64,000 nucleotides of DNA. It comes from Patagioenas fasciata (taxonomy: Eukaryota; Chordata; Aves; Columbiformes; Columbidae). The stretch spans positions 37,151,501 through 37,215,500 of the forward strand of contig NC_092526.1 of NCBI RefSeq assembly GCF_037038585.1. Direction: 5' to 3'. Positions 47,939 through 61,899 of this stretch are shown in pieces. The position numbers and the translations under genes are program-made. Positions within the stretch are counted from its first letter, which is position 1, and each line of letters opens with the position of its first letter. The notes under the pieces were generated by a model, which saw only the letters and a list, made by a program, of their open reading frames with translations, searched no databases and was not told the DNA's origin.

Positions 47939-50900
47939 ATCGCTGTTCCTATTTTTGATGGTGTATTATCCTAGCTGAGTGCTGGAGAATGATGGCTTGT
48001 GCTGATGCAGCGTTTCTGTGGTAGTTTTTCTTTCCAGCAATGGATGACACACCTTTCTTTGTGGGTAAGAAGGTCTTTCTTCTGGTTTTAAGGCCATTTG
48101 CTGATTTTATATTTATTATTACAGTCGATCCTTCCTCCCATGCTGTCAGTATTTACCACTCAGCCTTCAGCTTCTCTGCTGTGTTTTCTCCCACACTGAT
48201 TCATCTGGCGTAGGGCTGGTACCTCTCTAGCCCTCAAACTCGTCACGAGGCACACACAGGACCTGGTTTTCACCCAATCCTCAGATTTGCTGCCGGTGGT
48301 TAAGCAGGGACTGTTTTTCTTCCCCTTCCATTCTCTTGCCAATTCCCGAGTTACTCACTAGGATTGTCTATAACTGTGCTTGTCAAGAGCCAAGCACAGA
48401 AAGGCCATGACTCTGGCTGGGCTCAGGAATGGCAGCAATATATACCCTTTTTCTACCATTAGTTCTGCTTGAATCCAAATGCACTTAATACAACCCCTAA
48501 TACTCATAATTATTTTACAAGATTTGCCAATCATAAAGTCCTACATTTATGTGTCTGTATGTACCCAGCCTCCAAATGGAAGGGTCTTCGTGGCTGCAGA
48601 AAAAGCCTGAAGGTAGGGATCCTAAAGTCATTAAAACCAAAATTTATTTTTAAGAAAAACAAAAACCACACACTATTTCTGGGTTTGCACCTGAGCTTGA
48701 TCAATACTAGCGAAGCAGAGCTCTCCCAAAAAAGCAAATTGCATGGAAATAGGTAAGAAATTCTTTGTGCAATCTTAATGGCTCTGAGAGAGATGTTTCC
48801 CCTGTGAATTACTGTAGGAGTTTGCACCCCTTCCCCCACGCTCAGCAGAGGCAAGAACATATGACTATCCTCATGTAAGGTAGCGCAGTGTTAATAATGC
48901 TGCTGTATTGATCAAATTGGGCTGGCTTTGCCACCAGGGACATCTGTGGGGATTTATTCTGACTCCTAAGGCTGTGCCTCCTACACTGCATTTTCCAGTC
49001 CCTTCAGTAGGTGAAGGGTGTGTTGTGCTTTTTGTCTTCTCCTGCAGGAATGGCACTTTCCAAAGATTTCGTGGTGTCCTACCATCCACTGCCTCTATCG
49101 TTTCTGCTCTCAGGGCTTCCACTTCACTCCCACTCAGAGCTGGACTTGTCTCAAGTTCAAAAATGTGTTGCAGCGAGGTCCAGTTGTTTGCGCTTGGAGA
49201 GCACCCGGAGGAGCAGCCGCTGGCTGCTGGAATGTGGATAAACACAGGGTGACGGGAACAGGAGAGGCTTCCTTTTTGCTTAGAAAGTGAGCAAAACATC
49301 AGTAAGAAAGCAGTGTAGTAGGAAAAATGTGCAGGGTGGTTTTGTTCTCTGCCTCCCCCGCCTCCAGGCTGATATTCATGACCTTGTTAAAAAGATCGGT
49401 CTGCTTCAGAGACTGCACGTGGTCATTTTTAAGTGTAGGGAGAAACCGAATGTGGCTTTTATTTTTCCGTCTGATAAATTGCCAATTGCAGGTTTTACTT
49501 ACAGAACACTCTGAGTAGGCTGAGGAGAACACGATCACCTTGATATTATATTTATGAGTAAAAATGGTATGAGGCAAAGAAAGCTCTTAGCTTACATGTA
49601 AAGAAGAGTTTTAATGCAGTTTTTGCTTCCAGGAGTGCACCATTACTTGTGGTGGGGAAGGGACACTTTAGCAGTCTTGACAGGAGGGCTGAAATGCCTG
49701 GGAGCACTCAGGGGCTTGATATCATGCTTCTTGTGACAGGTGTCGCGAGCTTGGTGCTGGGTAGCGATGGGACATCTGCAGAGTGGGGAAGAGTTAGAGA
49801 CATTGGAAATGGAGGAAAACCCCTGAACCTTGCTCTGGTGATGGTGGGGCCACCTCTGGGGTGCCCTGAACAGAGCCCACGTGTTCAGAAGTGCTGCAGT
49901 GTCTTCTGCAGGGGCTCAGGGTGGTGAACAAGTCACGAGTCGTCCCTGGAGAATTGTGTCTTGAACGCGCAGGCTGCCAATAGTGCCAGCTATAGCTGAA
50001 GAAGCAAGATTTGAGCGCGTTTCTCTCCCTTCTGAGTCCCAGTTCCTGGACTGCTGGGACTGAAGCAGATCCCTCCAGCAGCTCCAGCCACCACAAGGCA
50101 TTTTGGCTCTCGCTTCAGCTCTGGTATCATGCAACCACTTGGGAAGCGGAGCCGGCTGGAGGCGAAGCAGCAAAGTGCTCCCAGGAATGTTCCCTGCAAA
50201 GCACAGGCTCAGCCTGTGGTCTCTTACACGGCTCCTCCTCTCCCAGCATAAAGGTTACCTTTGTATGTTTATAACCAAAATAAAATTGCGGCTCCTGAAA
50301 GCTATAATTTGTACTCGGGAGAACATAATGTTTGTGTTTAGCTATTGCAGGGATTGTACCAAAGCACAGTGACAGAGGTCTGGAAGTGTTTGGGATGATG
50401 ATAGCTGGCGCTAGAGTTTGGGGGCTGCTAAAAACAGCTTTAGTTAAGCACTATCAATGATAAACAAAACGCCAGGGAGGATTGGTTGTCCTGCTCCTGC
50501 TGTGGGAGAGGCTCTCCTGCCTCTGTTCCTGCTCTTCCCCTTCCCACAAACTGAGCCAAGAGGGGCTGGCTGCGCTCTTCCAAGCCCTGACATTGGAGAC
50601 TTCCATCCCATCTCAGAAAGACAATAGAGGGAAGGAGTGGTATACAGCCAACCCCCAAGGCAGGCTTATCTCAGGAGGTGCCTTATAGGCTTAAATAGAC
50701 ATGGAAAAGGGAAATTGGGGAAACCGGGACACCTGAGGTAAACTAACTACATTTTTTTAAAATGTCTGAGTTGGAAATACGCCAGATAACATGTCCACCA
50801 TTGGGATTGTAATGGCTACAATATATTTCCTTTTTTCCTTGTTGGCAACTGGGTTTTGTTTGTTTCCTTTCTGGAGAGCGGTGAGGGACCACAGCTCCTT

Positions 50901-53900
50901 GCAGTGCATGTTTGGTGGTGAGCTGGAGCTGTCTATGGCGGTTTAATTGGTAAGGCTGCAGTGCCGTGAACATGACATTTTCTGATTCCCAGCATCATCA
51001 TTTGGGCCTTTCCTTCTTGGGGAAAGATGCAGTGTCAAGTTTAATTCGGTTTACTCCAAAAGGATACTTAGGGATGGGGCCAGAAAGCCGAAGGCCTCAT
51101 CGAAGGCATCTCAGCAACGTGGGTGCTGGCACACGGGATGTTAAAAGCTTTGCCAGCAGAGAGGTGCCTTCATCTGGTGTCATCTCTGCAAGGGGGTGCA
51201 GAGTGTTCTGTTCAGTGATGTACCTGGAATTAATTTGCCCCCCCCGCCTCCAATTTTTTTTTTTAGAGGGCAAGGTGCCAACATAAACTTGAGGCAGGGT
51301 CTGGCAGTTTTGCACAGTATTCTCCAATACGTTTCCAGGGATATTTTGCCAGGAGAAACAGAAGGTTTAAGAGAGAGCATTGAAAAGGGACAGTGACTTG
51401 CCTTGGCAGCGAGGCTCCTGCCCAAGTAGAGAATGTTGCTGAAGAGATGCAGTGTGCAGAAAGAAGGGAAGGAGAGAGTACTCATAGGGAAGAGAAGCTG
51501 AAATGAAGAGCCTTTTGGAGGTCCTGGAGTCAGATGGGTGTCTGAGCAGGGCTCAGAGAGGTCCCATCCCATCCTCCACCTTCAGTAGTGCTTCTCTTGG
51601 CCTCTGTTTCTGCTGGTGCTTCATCACAGCACTGAGCCTCTGCTTTTCACCAGCCTGATCAGAGTAACAAAATGCCACCACTTGCGACTTTCTGCTTTGT
51701 AATCTTTGCAGACTTGAGAATCTGCAGGTACCCATGCAGGTTGTTTCCACAAAGGTCTGTCACAATGGCCTATCGTATTGTTAGCTCCTCTCACAAAAGA
51801 CAGAAACATCTTGAATTAACCATGGTGGCTGCTTGGATGCTGGGAAGTCATTGTATCTTCCAGGAATACCAAGATATTGCATTCCTTCTAGGCTATTTTC
51901 TGGCTACTTTGCTATTAATAACTTTGTCCTCAAATAGCACTTTCGTATTGCAGCGTATTAAAACGCATAACAACTGGGTGAGTGTCCACAGTCAACAGAC
52001 CGAAGAAAGCGAAACAGCGCGAGGGCCCTGGCTGTGTAAATGGGCCCACAGAGATGTGTGCTGACTCCCAGCAGCTCATGGTCTGACCTGACGAGCTTTC
52101 TCAAGTCAACACATGGCAGGGCTCTGAATGGGAAGGTCTCCTGGCTTCCCGTGCGGTGCTGCAGCCAGTAACCATCCAGCCCGCTGGAAACCGTGCTGAC
52201 ACGAGACTGATTTTGTGACCCTTTGATGAGGAGTCAGCAGTGCCTCGTCCGTCTCTGACAGTGCTCCTTGAGTTGCTAGTGACATCCACAAAAGACCCTG
52301 CCAGATCTCCTTTTTGTTCTATCTGATGCATTTTGGGGATAGAGATCTCCTCAGATCCCTGTGGGCAGCCGCCTGGGTTGCTGCTGAGTGGTTGGGCCAA
52401 TACTGGCAGGTGCTTTACCAATGTATTATAGCAAATTGCTTTTTAAAGAAGACCGTGCTGCTTTTATCAGGGTGTGGAGCAGCCCAAGTGCACTGTCTGT
52501 GAGATCTCGGGCTGATCAAAATCCCTGGTGGCCCGAGTTTTGGAAAAGCGCCTTGGCAGAGCAGTGCAGGAAAGAAAAGCAGTGGAAAAACACCCCTGAC
52601 TGTACGGTAGCATCATTTGGAGGGCAGGCAAGTGAGTGAGAGGCAAGTTTACCTGCAGTGGGCTGTTGTTTCTGTGCATAGATGATGAAAACTCTGCCCT
52701 AGAAGTGGCAGAAACCAGTTTCTGAATACCTCCACATAGACTGCCCAAATTTATAAAAAGAGGACAAAAAAGAAACGCATCCAAGTATCAGGATGTCTGA
52801 AGTTGATGTTGTTTTTAAATTCTTCCCATTTTTCCATTTGGGTCACATTGTTCCTAATAAAGTAGACAAGATTTGTAATACAAAATAACCGTCTCCAGCC
52901 GTCAAAGAACATGTCAAATTCTGCTTCACGTAAGCCACAGAGTTAAATGGCGCTAATCAAGAGCAGAATTTCATGGAGTTTTAGTGCTGGCAAGATCCTC
53001 AGCTGATGTAAACAGGAACCATGAAATCAAGGCTGCTCTATGCTGATTTACCCCAGCTGAGAATCCGGTTGTGCTTCCCATCGCTTTGTTTCTTTTCTAG
53101 TCTGATTTTTTTTTCTCAGTGCAACAGTGAAACTCAAGTCTGTTGTCTCCTCTTTTCCTTGCCCAGACTGGCATATTTATCACAGTAGCACATTCATCTT
53201 CTTGCTCTTGTAAGATAACAAATTGCCCAAAAAAAGAAAAAAGTTGAAGAAAAAGGCAGCGAATTGCTTTTTGTAAATGTGCTTGGACAGTTGCTGTGCT
53301 CATGTTAAATTTAAACTTCAGCCAAAGAGCCCACTGCTCCCTGCGTGGCTGCAGGCAGGCTTTGGTCCTATATGTTTATTATCATTTAGAAATGGTATAA
53401 ATGCTCTTTTATTCTTTTTCGTTCTGACCTTATTCTACAACACACTCCCCTCCTTCCTCCTGCTTCCTGTTTCCCAGACAGGTCCCCACTGCTTCCTCCC
53501 CACAGCCAAAAATAATACAAAAGGGAACACACAAAAGGTTTTTTGAGCCATGAGATGTGATAATGAATGGGCATCGTGTATGGGGTAGATCCAGTAGTCC
53601 CAGTGTAAAAATGTTGAACATGCAAAGTCTAGATGAGGTATCGCATGCTTTTGGGTTAGGAATTCAGTGTTGTGCATCCTCTTGTTTAATATGTTTTTAG
53701 GTCAGAGCAGAAGAGACCACTCGCGACCCAGGACTCTTATGAAATGTAGCATATATTGAGTGTATTGATCACATCTCTTCTCCAGGTTTGATGTAATAAG
53801 CTAATTGTGAAGGATTGTGCTCACGAATATGCTGTTGTCTGAGAGTGTGAGAACACAACTGGTGTGTACATGTGTGTCAGCTGCTGCGGGGGAAATGTTC

Positions 53901-56900
53901 GGATATCTGTGGATGTTAATGAAACATCTCTAAAGAGTATATTTTTTTCATTCATCATCCTATCGAGAGTAATTACAAGGAATCCAATTCTGCTGTGTAA
54001 CCCCACTGCAATACTTTGTAAGGATGAATCTTAATTGAGGATTGAGACCTAAAATATTGCTCTGCTTTGTATGTTCCATAGCCGTCAGCATTTGCTCTCG
54101 CATCTCCATTTCCTGTGAGAAGTTTACCACACTCTGGGGCATGCTTTGAACCTGATCCTTTGATTTCAGTGAGAGCTAGGACTGGCAATTCAAGGAGCTA
54201 ATTGTGCCTTTTTGCTATTTATAATGCTAAATTAAAGCTGCTTCCAAACCGGACGGCAACAGGTTAAATCCACATTTGAAGAGGTTTGGGGAAAAGTTTG
54301 CAGTGAGGGCCATTGGCCAGCTCACTCAAAGCCATCTAAGGTTGTTATGTAAATAAATGATCTCTTCAGAAAGATTTTGAAACACACCTTACATATATAT
54401 AATTTCTCAAACTGTCACTGTATGGCTGCTTGCCGTCTGGATTGCACGGCAGCATGCGGGGCATGTGCTGGTTTACTAACACAATGGGCTGCCTGCGCTT
54501 TCGAATTCTTGATTTGGCTCCCCTTAATCCTCTGCTGACATTTGTGCTATTTTATGTTGTTGTGACTGGTTGCAGATATTTTTTTCTATCTTTATTAAAC
54601 AGTTTAAAAAAAAAAAGCCCTCCAAAGCCCTTGTTCAGTGCTTGCAGATTTCTTTCATCCTTTTTTTATCTAGATGCCTATCAAATCCAGCCATGCTTAG
54701 CTGCAGTCCTTTGTTCAATATCTCACAACCAGTGCACTGAAATGCTCTATGCTTAGAGCCCAAATACCACAGATTTTTAGTGAACAAGTTTGGCCTATCC
54801 ATTTAAAACAATATGTTAGGTAAGATATAGTTCAATATCACTAAGTTTGGGAACAAATCTTGATTTTGACTTCTTGGTTAGAGTTACAGGTTCAGACTTT
54901 TGGGTTTTTTTCTTTCCTGTTTGAGACATTTGTTTTACCACTTCTTGCTGGTGGTGAAATCTGCAAATTTATGGCAAAATTGATTTTGATAATTTGAGCT
55001 CTAGCGGCTGATCAAAGTCTTTGATAACCCTAGTTACATCATGCCCCAGAGCAACAGGAAAATGGCTGGTGTTTATATGAAAAGGCAGGGAGTCTGTCCT
55101 TTAAATCTGCAGAATCTGGTGGCTGCTGAGACCCATTTAGAGAGGACTAACCTGGTGGCTCGGGCATACAGTGAAGTTACCACAGGAAAACAAGTTTTTT
55201 GCGCATCGAATTGTCTTTGCTGACTATGTGTGTGCCTGCTTTTTGCTCTTGGCAAAAGCCGGCTTGTTGAGCGTACAGTTAACTTCATTTACTTCATATA
55301 CACAAGAGATTAAGAACACGCATGCAGATATTTACCACGAGTTAGTTGTCATTGTCTTATTGTTGTACCTGCCAAGTGGCTTTAGCTGCCTTTTTTTTTT
55401 TTCAACGAACTATGTAACACGTAGGTGAGATGTGCTGGCACATGACTAAGAGTTTTGTCTTAAATCCTTTGCAACAGGAATCATTTGCTATTGCCTGAAA
55501 CTTTTTCTTACTATTCATTCATTTCGGACCACAGTTTTCCCATTTCCCCAAGTGTATTTTGCAAAACTACTTATTTTAATACTAAAATTCTGTTTATTTT
55601 ATGCTGTTCCAAATGTTAAGCTTCTGATGTGCTGCAGCTTTTTGACAACCAGCAACTGCCCAGTAGAGGCTGCCAAGAGGAAAAGCTGGAGGTTTTGGCA
55701 GCTGGGTGGGAACAGATGACAATCTTGGACTAGATGGACGAGAGCATTGGGTTTTGTTGTTGTTCAGGAAGTAATGAAGGTTTAAAGCACTGGGAAGAAG
55801 ATGCATCTTTCAGACCTTGTTTCAGAGTTAAGGACAAAAATAGCATGGCATTTCAGGGAAGGCAGATAAATTTTGAGTCTTTTGCTCCTCTCAACTTCAG
55901 GGCTGCCCCACAACACCCAGTTCAATATGTAACTCTGGCATCAGCAACGCAAGTGCCACCATAGCTCAAAGCTTTCGCTGTTCTGCTGAATGATGAGATA
56001 CTGACAGTGAGCACTGGACCTGGTGCCACTGTTTGCTCTGATCTTAAGTGTCACTGACCTTAGAATTATTGCTTTGGGTTGCCTTCTGCTTGAGGATGCT
56101 TTCTCTTCCTTTGCAGTCTTGAGACTTTCACAATTACATGAAGTTAGAGATGAGGCTCGTTTTTTACATGCCAGTGGAAAGCAACGAGTTCGTGATGAAG
56201 GCTGGAATTTGACATTCACTATTGTCTGTATAATTCCACTTTGCTTGTATAAATTGTGCTGCAAAGAGAATCCTTTCAAGTATTGTAAACAGAGCTGGTA
56301 GATCAGACCTGCTTGTCAACCACATTCAACATGCTAATTCTCTGTCACAGGCTGATCTAAGTATCCAACTTCTTAATTAGGTTTTGGATAACTTCCAAGA
56401 TTGGTGCTTGATGTCCAATTATATCTGCAGTAAAAAGGCACTTAGAAATCACTACCACTTCCAGATAAGAACTTCCCATGATCTGTTAGAAAAATTCAAA
56501 ACCAAGGCGTTATAAAATACTTCATCATCAATAAAAGAGGAAGCCAGTGAATCTGTTGATGAGGTGTGTTCCCTGACTTTCTGCCCTCAAATCATTGTAA
56601 GTGTTTAGGGTTTGTTTTACTCTTGATAGGACTTTACTGTTGCCATACTGTTGTGTCTTTAGTGCACGAAATTCCCAGGAGTTTGAGTGCTGTAAAGACT
56701 TCACAGCATGGGCAGGTGCTTCTGGAGAGACCTGTGATTTTTAGACCAGTTCTTTGCAATTCACTGGGACAAGTTTAGATTTATACCCTGGGAACTCAGA
56801 GTTCATTTTTGGGTCATCAGTTGGAATCAGATTTTCCAGAGCTGTCTGGACCTGAACCCAGATGTCAAACTCGGGTCCCTGCAGATGCCCCTGGCCTATG

Positions 56901-59900
56901 GGTGCATCTTTCCCCCACCATTCTCTAAAGAGAGACAGAGACATCAGGTACCTCCACTGCCCTAAGACTTGGTGCATCAATGACAGTGGTGGTCCCAGCT
57001 GGAGCCTTCCTGCTGGTTGCTCTCTGGGGGAAGGTGATGAAGTCAAACATCAGCATCGTGAGTGGTGACTCTGACTCCTTTATACCTGGATTTTGAATGT
57101 TCTGGATTGCACTTTAACCTGAACAGCTGACAGGCACCCTAAAACTGAGCCAAACAGAGTATCTACAAGTCTGGGAGGGACTGGAAAGTCTGAGGTTTTT
57201 CTTGTTTTTGCAGTTAGTACCAAAACGTTCTTGATTTCTGCTGGCTGCACAATAAGGTGAGTGCCAAGCTCTGCTGAAAATGGTACACATGTCTCACATC
57301 TCTACTATCAGAGGCACACACTGGGTTTCTCTTGCATTGTATTTCATAGTGGTGAGCACACTTGACATATTTGGTAAATAATCTTTACTTTCAGTAGATG
57401 AGCTATAGAGAAGTTCCAAAGGTAAGACTGCAAGTAGATTAGAGTTCATACCTTTCTGAACTGACAGACATACTACTGAACCCTGAATTCCCCTGGATCA
57501 ATGCTACCGCAAAGTCTGAAAGGACTTAAAAGAACTAGGTCCTTATGGGGCATAAGATAATGCCACAGTGGTTGTCTTAAACTGTCTGAAGGATCGGGTG
57601 CTGCCTATGGAAGCGTCATGGGGTGTGTGCTTTACATCTGTTCTGCTGCTATACATGCCCCAGTCCTCTGAGACGATACTATAATGTGGGGAGCGAAGAG
57701 ATGTTATGAGGGGCCAGTGTGTAGGCAGGAAACACAGATTGTTTCTTGCAGGTGATGGAAGCATGCCCTTATTTGGAAAGTGAGCCTTTTTGCAACTGTA
57801 TCCAAAGCTGAAAAATCAGACGGAGGCCTTGTCAGGATTGTGCCATCCTTTTCTAGCTGGCTTTCTGCCAGTACGTGGGGTCTTGCAAAGTCACATCCTA
57901 TTATTTGTCATCCATGAATCATCATTTCTTTTAGCTGGCTAAATTGAGGAGCGAGGTGCAATGAGAGTGACCCTTGTTAATCAAGGCAGATGGGTTGAAG
58001 TCGTGGGTCACTTTTTATCCCTAGCCTGCAAAACCAACTTGACAGCAAACAGCAATCTTACGGATCTTCTTGTGTTCCTGAAGGGAACCATCTTCCTCTT
58101 CCCATTGCAATTTTTGAAGTCTTTGTTGCTGTAAATCCTACAGACACTGGGTAAGAAAATTTAATACCCACAAAATTGCCTGCAACATAGCATGCAAAGG
58201 ATAGTCATACTTTGTATTGCATATGACATGTATTACATCCATTACACGAAGCTCCCTGTCTCTTGCCTGAGTGGTCAAGGAGAAGCTGGACACCCAACAG
58301 AACTATGACAAGAAGAGCTCTCTCCTGTCTTAGTGTCCATGGACCATTGTCCTTCCAGCCTGGCAGTAGAAGTAGGAGATCTACAGAAGTTTGCCATCAT
58401 CTGAATCCAGCAGTTTGGGTTCATATCTCTGTGGGTAGTGGTCAATAGCCTACTGCTCCCACAAAAAATGAATAGTTTTTGATGTCCTGACTGGCAAATG
58501 ACTTTGTGGGAATGGAGACCAAAGAACACCCCTGCCCCTCCTCTGGCCCATTGAGCTGCAGTGGAGAACCTTGCTGGTCTCAGCCTGACTGGTTTCAAAA
58601 TCATCTTGCCAGGGCAGGAGTGAAGAAAGCTGGCTGGTTCCAAACCCCTTCCTCGCCGCTCCCTGGCTGGTTTGGGCCAGGAGAGGGAAGGTCGCGTGAG
58701 GTACTTGGCAGAAGCTGGAGAAGTGCATATGGGGAAAGATGCTTTGTTTGTGCCGGCGACTGCCCGCTCTGGCAAACGCAGCAGCAGGTATGGCCGTGGC
58801 AGGGGGTGAAGGAGGCGCTGTGGCCATCACCCCTCGCCAGGCTTTGTCTGCCATGCAGATTAGGTGGAGGGCTCTTCTGGCTCAGCGTTGCTAGGCTTTT
58901 CACCCCTATTGACTTGGTGGAGATGCTGAGGGGGGCGGGAGGCAGGGACTGCATTATATTGTTTCTTTGAGTTGTTTTTTTTTCCCCCTCTATGGGGAGA
59001 TGGGCTTGATCTACTGGTTTTGGATTTCAGAGGCAGAAGGCAAGACATGACCAGCTGGTGTCTTGAAATGGCACAGGTGCAATGGCTGCAGGAGGGGGGA
59101 GCCAGGAATAATTACAGGTTTCTGAAGCATCAGGCTTTGCCTGAAAAGGGCTCATCGAGAAAGTGCTCTTTATGGAAAATTAATGGTGAAGCTGGAAAAA
59201 ACTGTCAGGCCCACTATTGTTGTCATGGGGTAGTGATGCCTTAAAGGAGCAGCACCTCCCGCTTGCCTCCCCTCCATGGGCAGCCTGGAGCCGGCATGCA
59301 GCTTTCTGATCCCACAGCAATTGAAATTTCATGTCACTGTCATCAGATTTAATGGCCTTGAGTCCCTGTCTCTTTCGTCCCGCCCGCCCCAGCCTCGGTT
59401 TCCATCCCTAATTTGTGATTATGCTTGCTCTTTCCCTTGGAAGCCTTTTATTTATTCAGCCCCCAAAACCTGTTTCTGCCCCACTGGGTGAAGGCTAAGT
59501 AGGCCAGAAAGCCCAAATTACATGATGTGGGGAACTAAAAAGCATCGCCTCTCTTGATGAGGGGGATTACTCCTGAAAGCCTGTGGAGCACGTTTGGAAA
59601 GCAGCCCCTAAAACCTGTTAGAATTCAGCTGGGGAGAGACGAGATCCCCAGCTGAAGCTGGTCCTTGTGGTCCCAGAAATGCACTTTAAAAAGAAAAACT
59701 GCAAGGTTGCTTAAGGCACGAGTACTAACTGTTAAATGTCCCGCTCTGTGTGCAGACAGAGCGTCTATACGGTGTCATGCCTCTGAAAATGACCTACATG
59801 CTAAAGTATAACATGTTTCTTTTGCCATTTTATTGCTTTTTGTCCAAGTCCATCAACAGTAGATAACTGTCTGACAAATTCCGTTCTGAACTCTGAAAGT

Positions 59901-61286
59901 CATCCCGGCAAATTGTATCTGCAGCCAGCAGTGCTGCTCCCTGGGTACACTGGAAATAATAATCTTGAGTTACCTGATACCTCCTAGAGAGCTGTGAGAG
60001 GGGCCTCTTTACACTCCTGGTGATGGGACCTTTGTACCCAGGAGGAAGGAGTCTCTGTTTCTCCTCTAGTCATGCAAATCTTTTGTTTCTTAATCAGATG
60101 CTAGACTCTTCAGGTTGAGACATAGTAGGGTCACCAGCTCCCATAGACTAAAAATTTTTGCCTAAAATCCCTTCCTTACTATCTCTAGAAGTGTCCTCTG
60201 AGGAGTAGTTTTTAGAGGTTTCTAAAAAGTATTAGTTAGAATGTCTGTTTCTTCAAGTCTTGTGAAATTGCAGCGGTGATATTAAACCACCTAGCCTTTT
60301 GGGCAGTGAGAAATGAAAAATAGCACTAATAAACTCCATTAAAAGCTCCTGAAACTACAGCAAATGGTTTTCTGTAAACAATAAAAGTTTGTAATGTTGG
60401 TTACGGAGGACACTGGGCAGTGTGATGGTGCCTGGAGATCAGGGCACCTCATCTAGGGTACGTTGAAGTAGGAAGCTCACCCCATCCTCATACTGGTGAT
60501 CACTGCTGTGGCGATGCAGGAACATGTTCTGATGTGGCAACCTTTTTGACTGCATCTTCACCTACTTTTTAATAAGAAGTATGCATGTGTTTGTGTGCAA
60601 GTCTGGCATCTGGACACAGGAAGTCCTGTTTGACCAGATGTGTCAAAAACCCTCTAAAACTGACGGTAGGTCTCTTTTTTTTCCATCACATCTTTAGTTG
60701 TGTCAGGCCTTTCAAACAAGCCGTAGTGTCACTGCAAGTTTTTCCCTGCCTCCTGTCTTAAAATGCTGTGCTTTAGAACTGTGCTGGTTTGGGAACAGAT
60801 TGGGCCCCAGCCCAGTATGCTGAGTTAAATTTGGAGTGAAAGTTAATGTTTGTGAAGGAAGAGAAAGCGGTTCTTTGGAGGGGTGGCTTTTTGTTGGTAT
60901 GTGGCCAGGCGATGAGGCCATTGGGTGGTTTCATACATAGGTGACCGTTGGCCAGATTACACTTAAAATTGGGAAGAACCTGATATCCATGGACAATGTA
61001 CAGACGTTTATTAAAATGTAGCAGATGCTTTCTGGTTGTCATATCTTCACTTCTACCATAATATCCACTACTCTATGCGGGTATTCCCACACGCTGTCTC
61101 AGAGCAGCATCAAACACATGCCAAATCTTCATGTCTCCCAAAATGTGTGACAGTCTTGTGCGAAGGTGCTGATGTGCATGAATGGTGTCTCTGAATGGCA
61201 CTGGACCACGCTGTTCTCCAGCCCTAGGTGGGAGCAACGCTGTAATCTCCCTCTAACAGTGGTTTCTCTCCCTTCCCCTCCTGCAG
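47939..61286 (+). other. KLF7: KLF7 intron 1, 3' half (no coding exon seen)
   Basis: Runs from the end of the intronic CR1 copy to the acceptor at 61,286. I see no KLF7-like or other recognisable coding segment, only short open frames on both strands. Visible items are an old palindromic repeat at 52,989-53,068, short A/T tracts (for example near 54,600 and 55,390) and the pyrimidine tract before exon 2. Most of the 13 kb is unique-looking, moderately AT-rich DNA. Confidence 0.8.
52989..53068. repeat. Ancient short palindromic repeat remnant (second copy)
   Basis: An 80-bp relative of the element at 46,957, with left arm AGATCCTCAGCTGATGTAAA and right arm TTTACCCCAGCTGAGAATCC. The arms are complementary at about 16 of 20 positions. 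It is a diverged MITE-like or SINE-derived fossil. Confidence 0.6.
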
Positions 61287-61899
61287 ACATGCCTGGAGTT
61301 GGAGCGATACCTTCAGACTGAACCGCGGAAGATCTCAGAGACTTTTGGAGAGGATTTGGACTGCTTCCTTCATGCCTCCTCAGCCCCAGATGCGGAGGAC
61401 AGTATTCGACGGCTGGACCCCATCCTTTTACCAGTGGAGATGAGTACGTGTGACAAAAGCGCCAATATGGACATTATCCTCTCACGGGACAAGCTGCTGT
61501 CTGAGACGTGTCTCAGCTTGCAGTCCACCAGCTCTTCCACTGAAGGCTACACAGCCGTCAACCAGGCCCAACTCAATGCAGTAACCTCATTAACACCCCC
61601 TTCCTCTCCGGAGCTCAGCCGCCACCTCGTAAAAACCTCACAGACTCTCTCAGCGGTGGATGGCACGGTGACGTTGAAACTGGTGGCCAAGAAAACTTCA
61701 CTCAGCTCCGTGAAAGTGGGTGTAGCAACAGCAACCGCGGGGACGATAAAAAGTGGGCAGAGTGACAGTGAACAAGGAGGTACAGGGGCAGAAGCATCCC
61801 CAGAAAACAAGAAGAGAGTTCATCGCTGTCAATTTAATGGGTGCCGCAAGGTTTATACAAAGAGCTCCCACTTAAAGGCTCACCAGAGGACTCATACAG
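61287..61899 (+). CDS. KLF7: KLF7 coding exon 2 (residues 35-238, first zinc finger)
   Basis: The reading frame resumes in phase 0 with TCLELERYLQ directly after a pyrimidine-rich acceptor (cccctcctgcag), matching the KLF6/7 continuation of ...WQQ. Residues 35-64 complete the acidic N-terminal region (SETFGEDLDCFLH). Residues 65-205 form the Ser/Thr-rich middle, with a TPPSSPELS motif at about 137-145 shared with KLF6. A basic KKR follows at 209-211. The first C2H2 finger has Cys215, Cys220, His233 and His237 (C-X4-C-X12-H-X3-H). The exon ends on the first base of the Gly239 codon in the HTG linker, before gtactt. Fingers 2 and 3 (about 63 more residues, judging by the roughly 302-residue mammalian protein) are beyond the window. 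No frameshift or internal stop is present, so the gene looks intact. Confidence 0.98.

Noticed and set aside
58335..58370. CATTGTCCTTCC string considered as the intronic miR-2355 known from mammalian KLF7
   Set aside because: Similarity to the mature sequence (from memory) is partial and no partner arm forming a hairpin is visible nearby.
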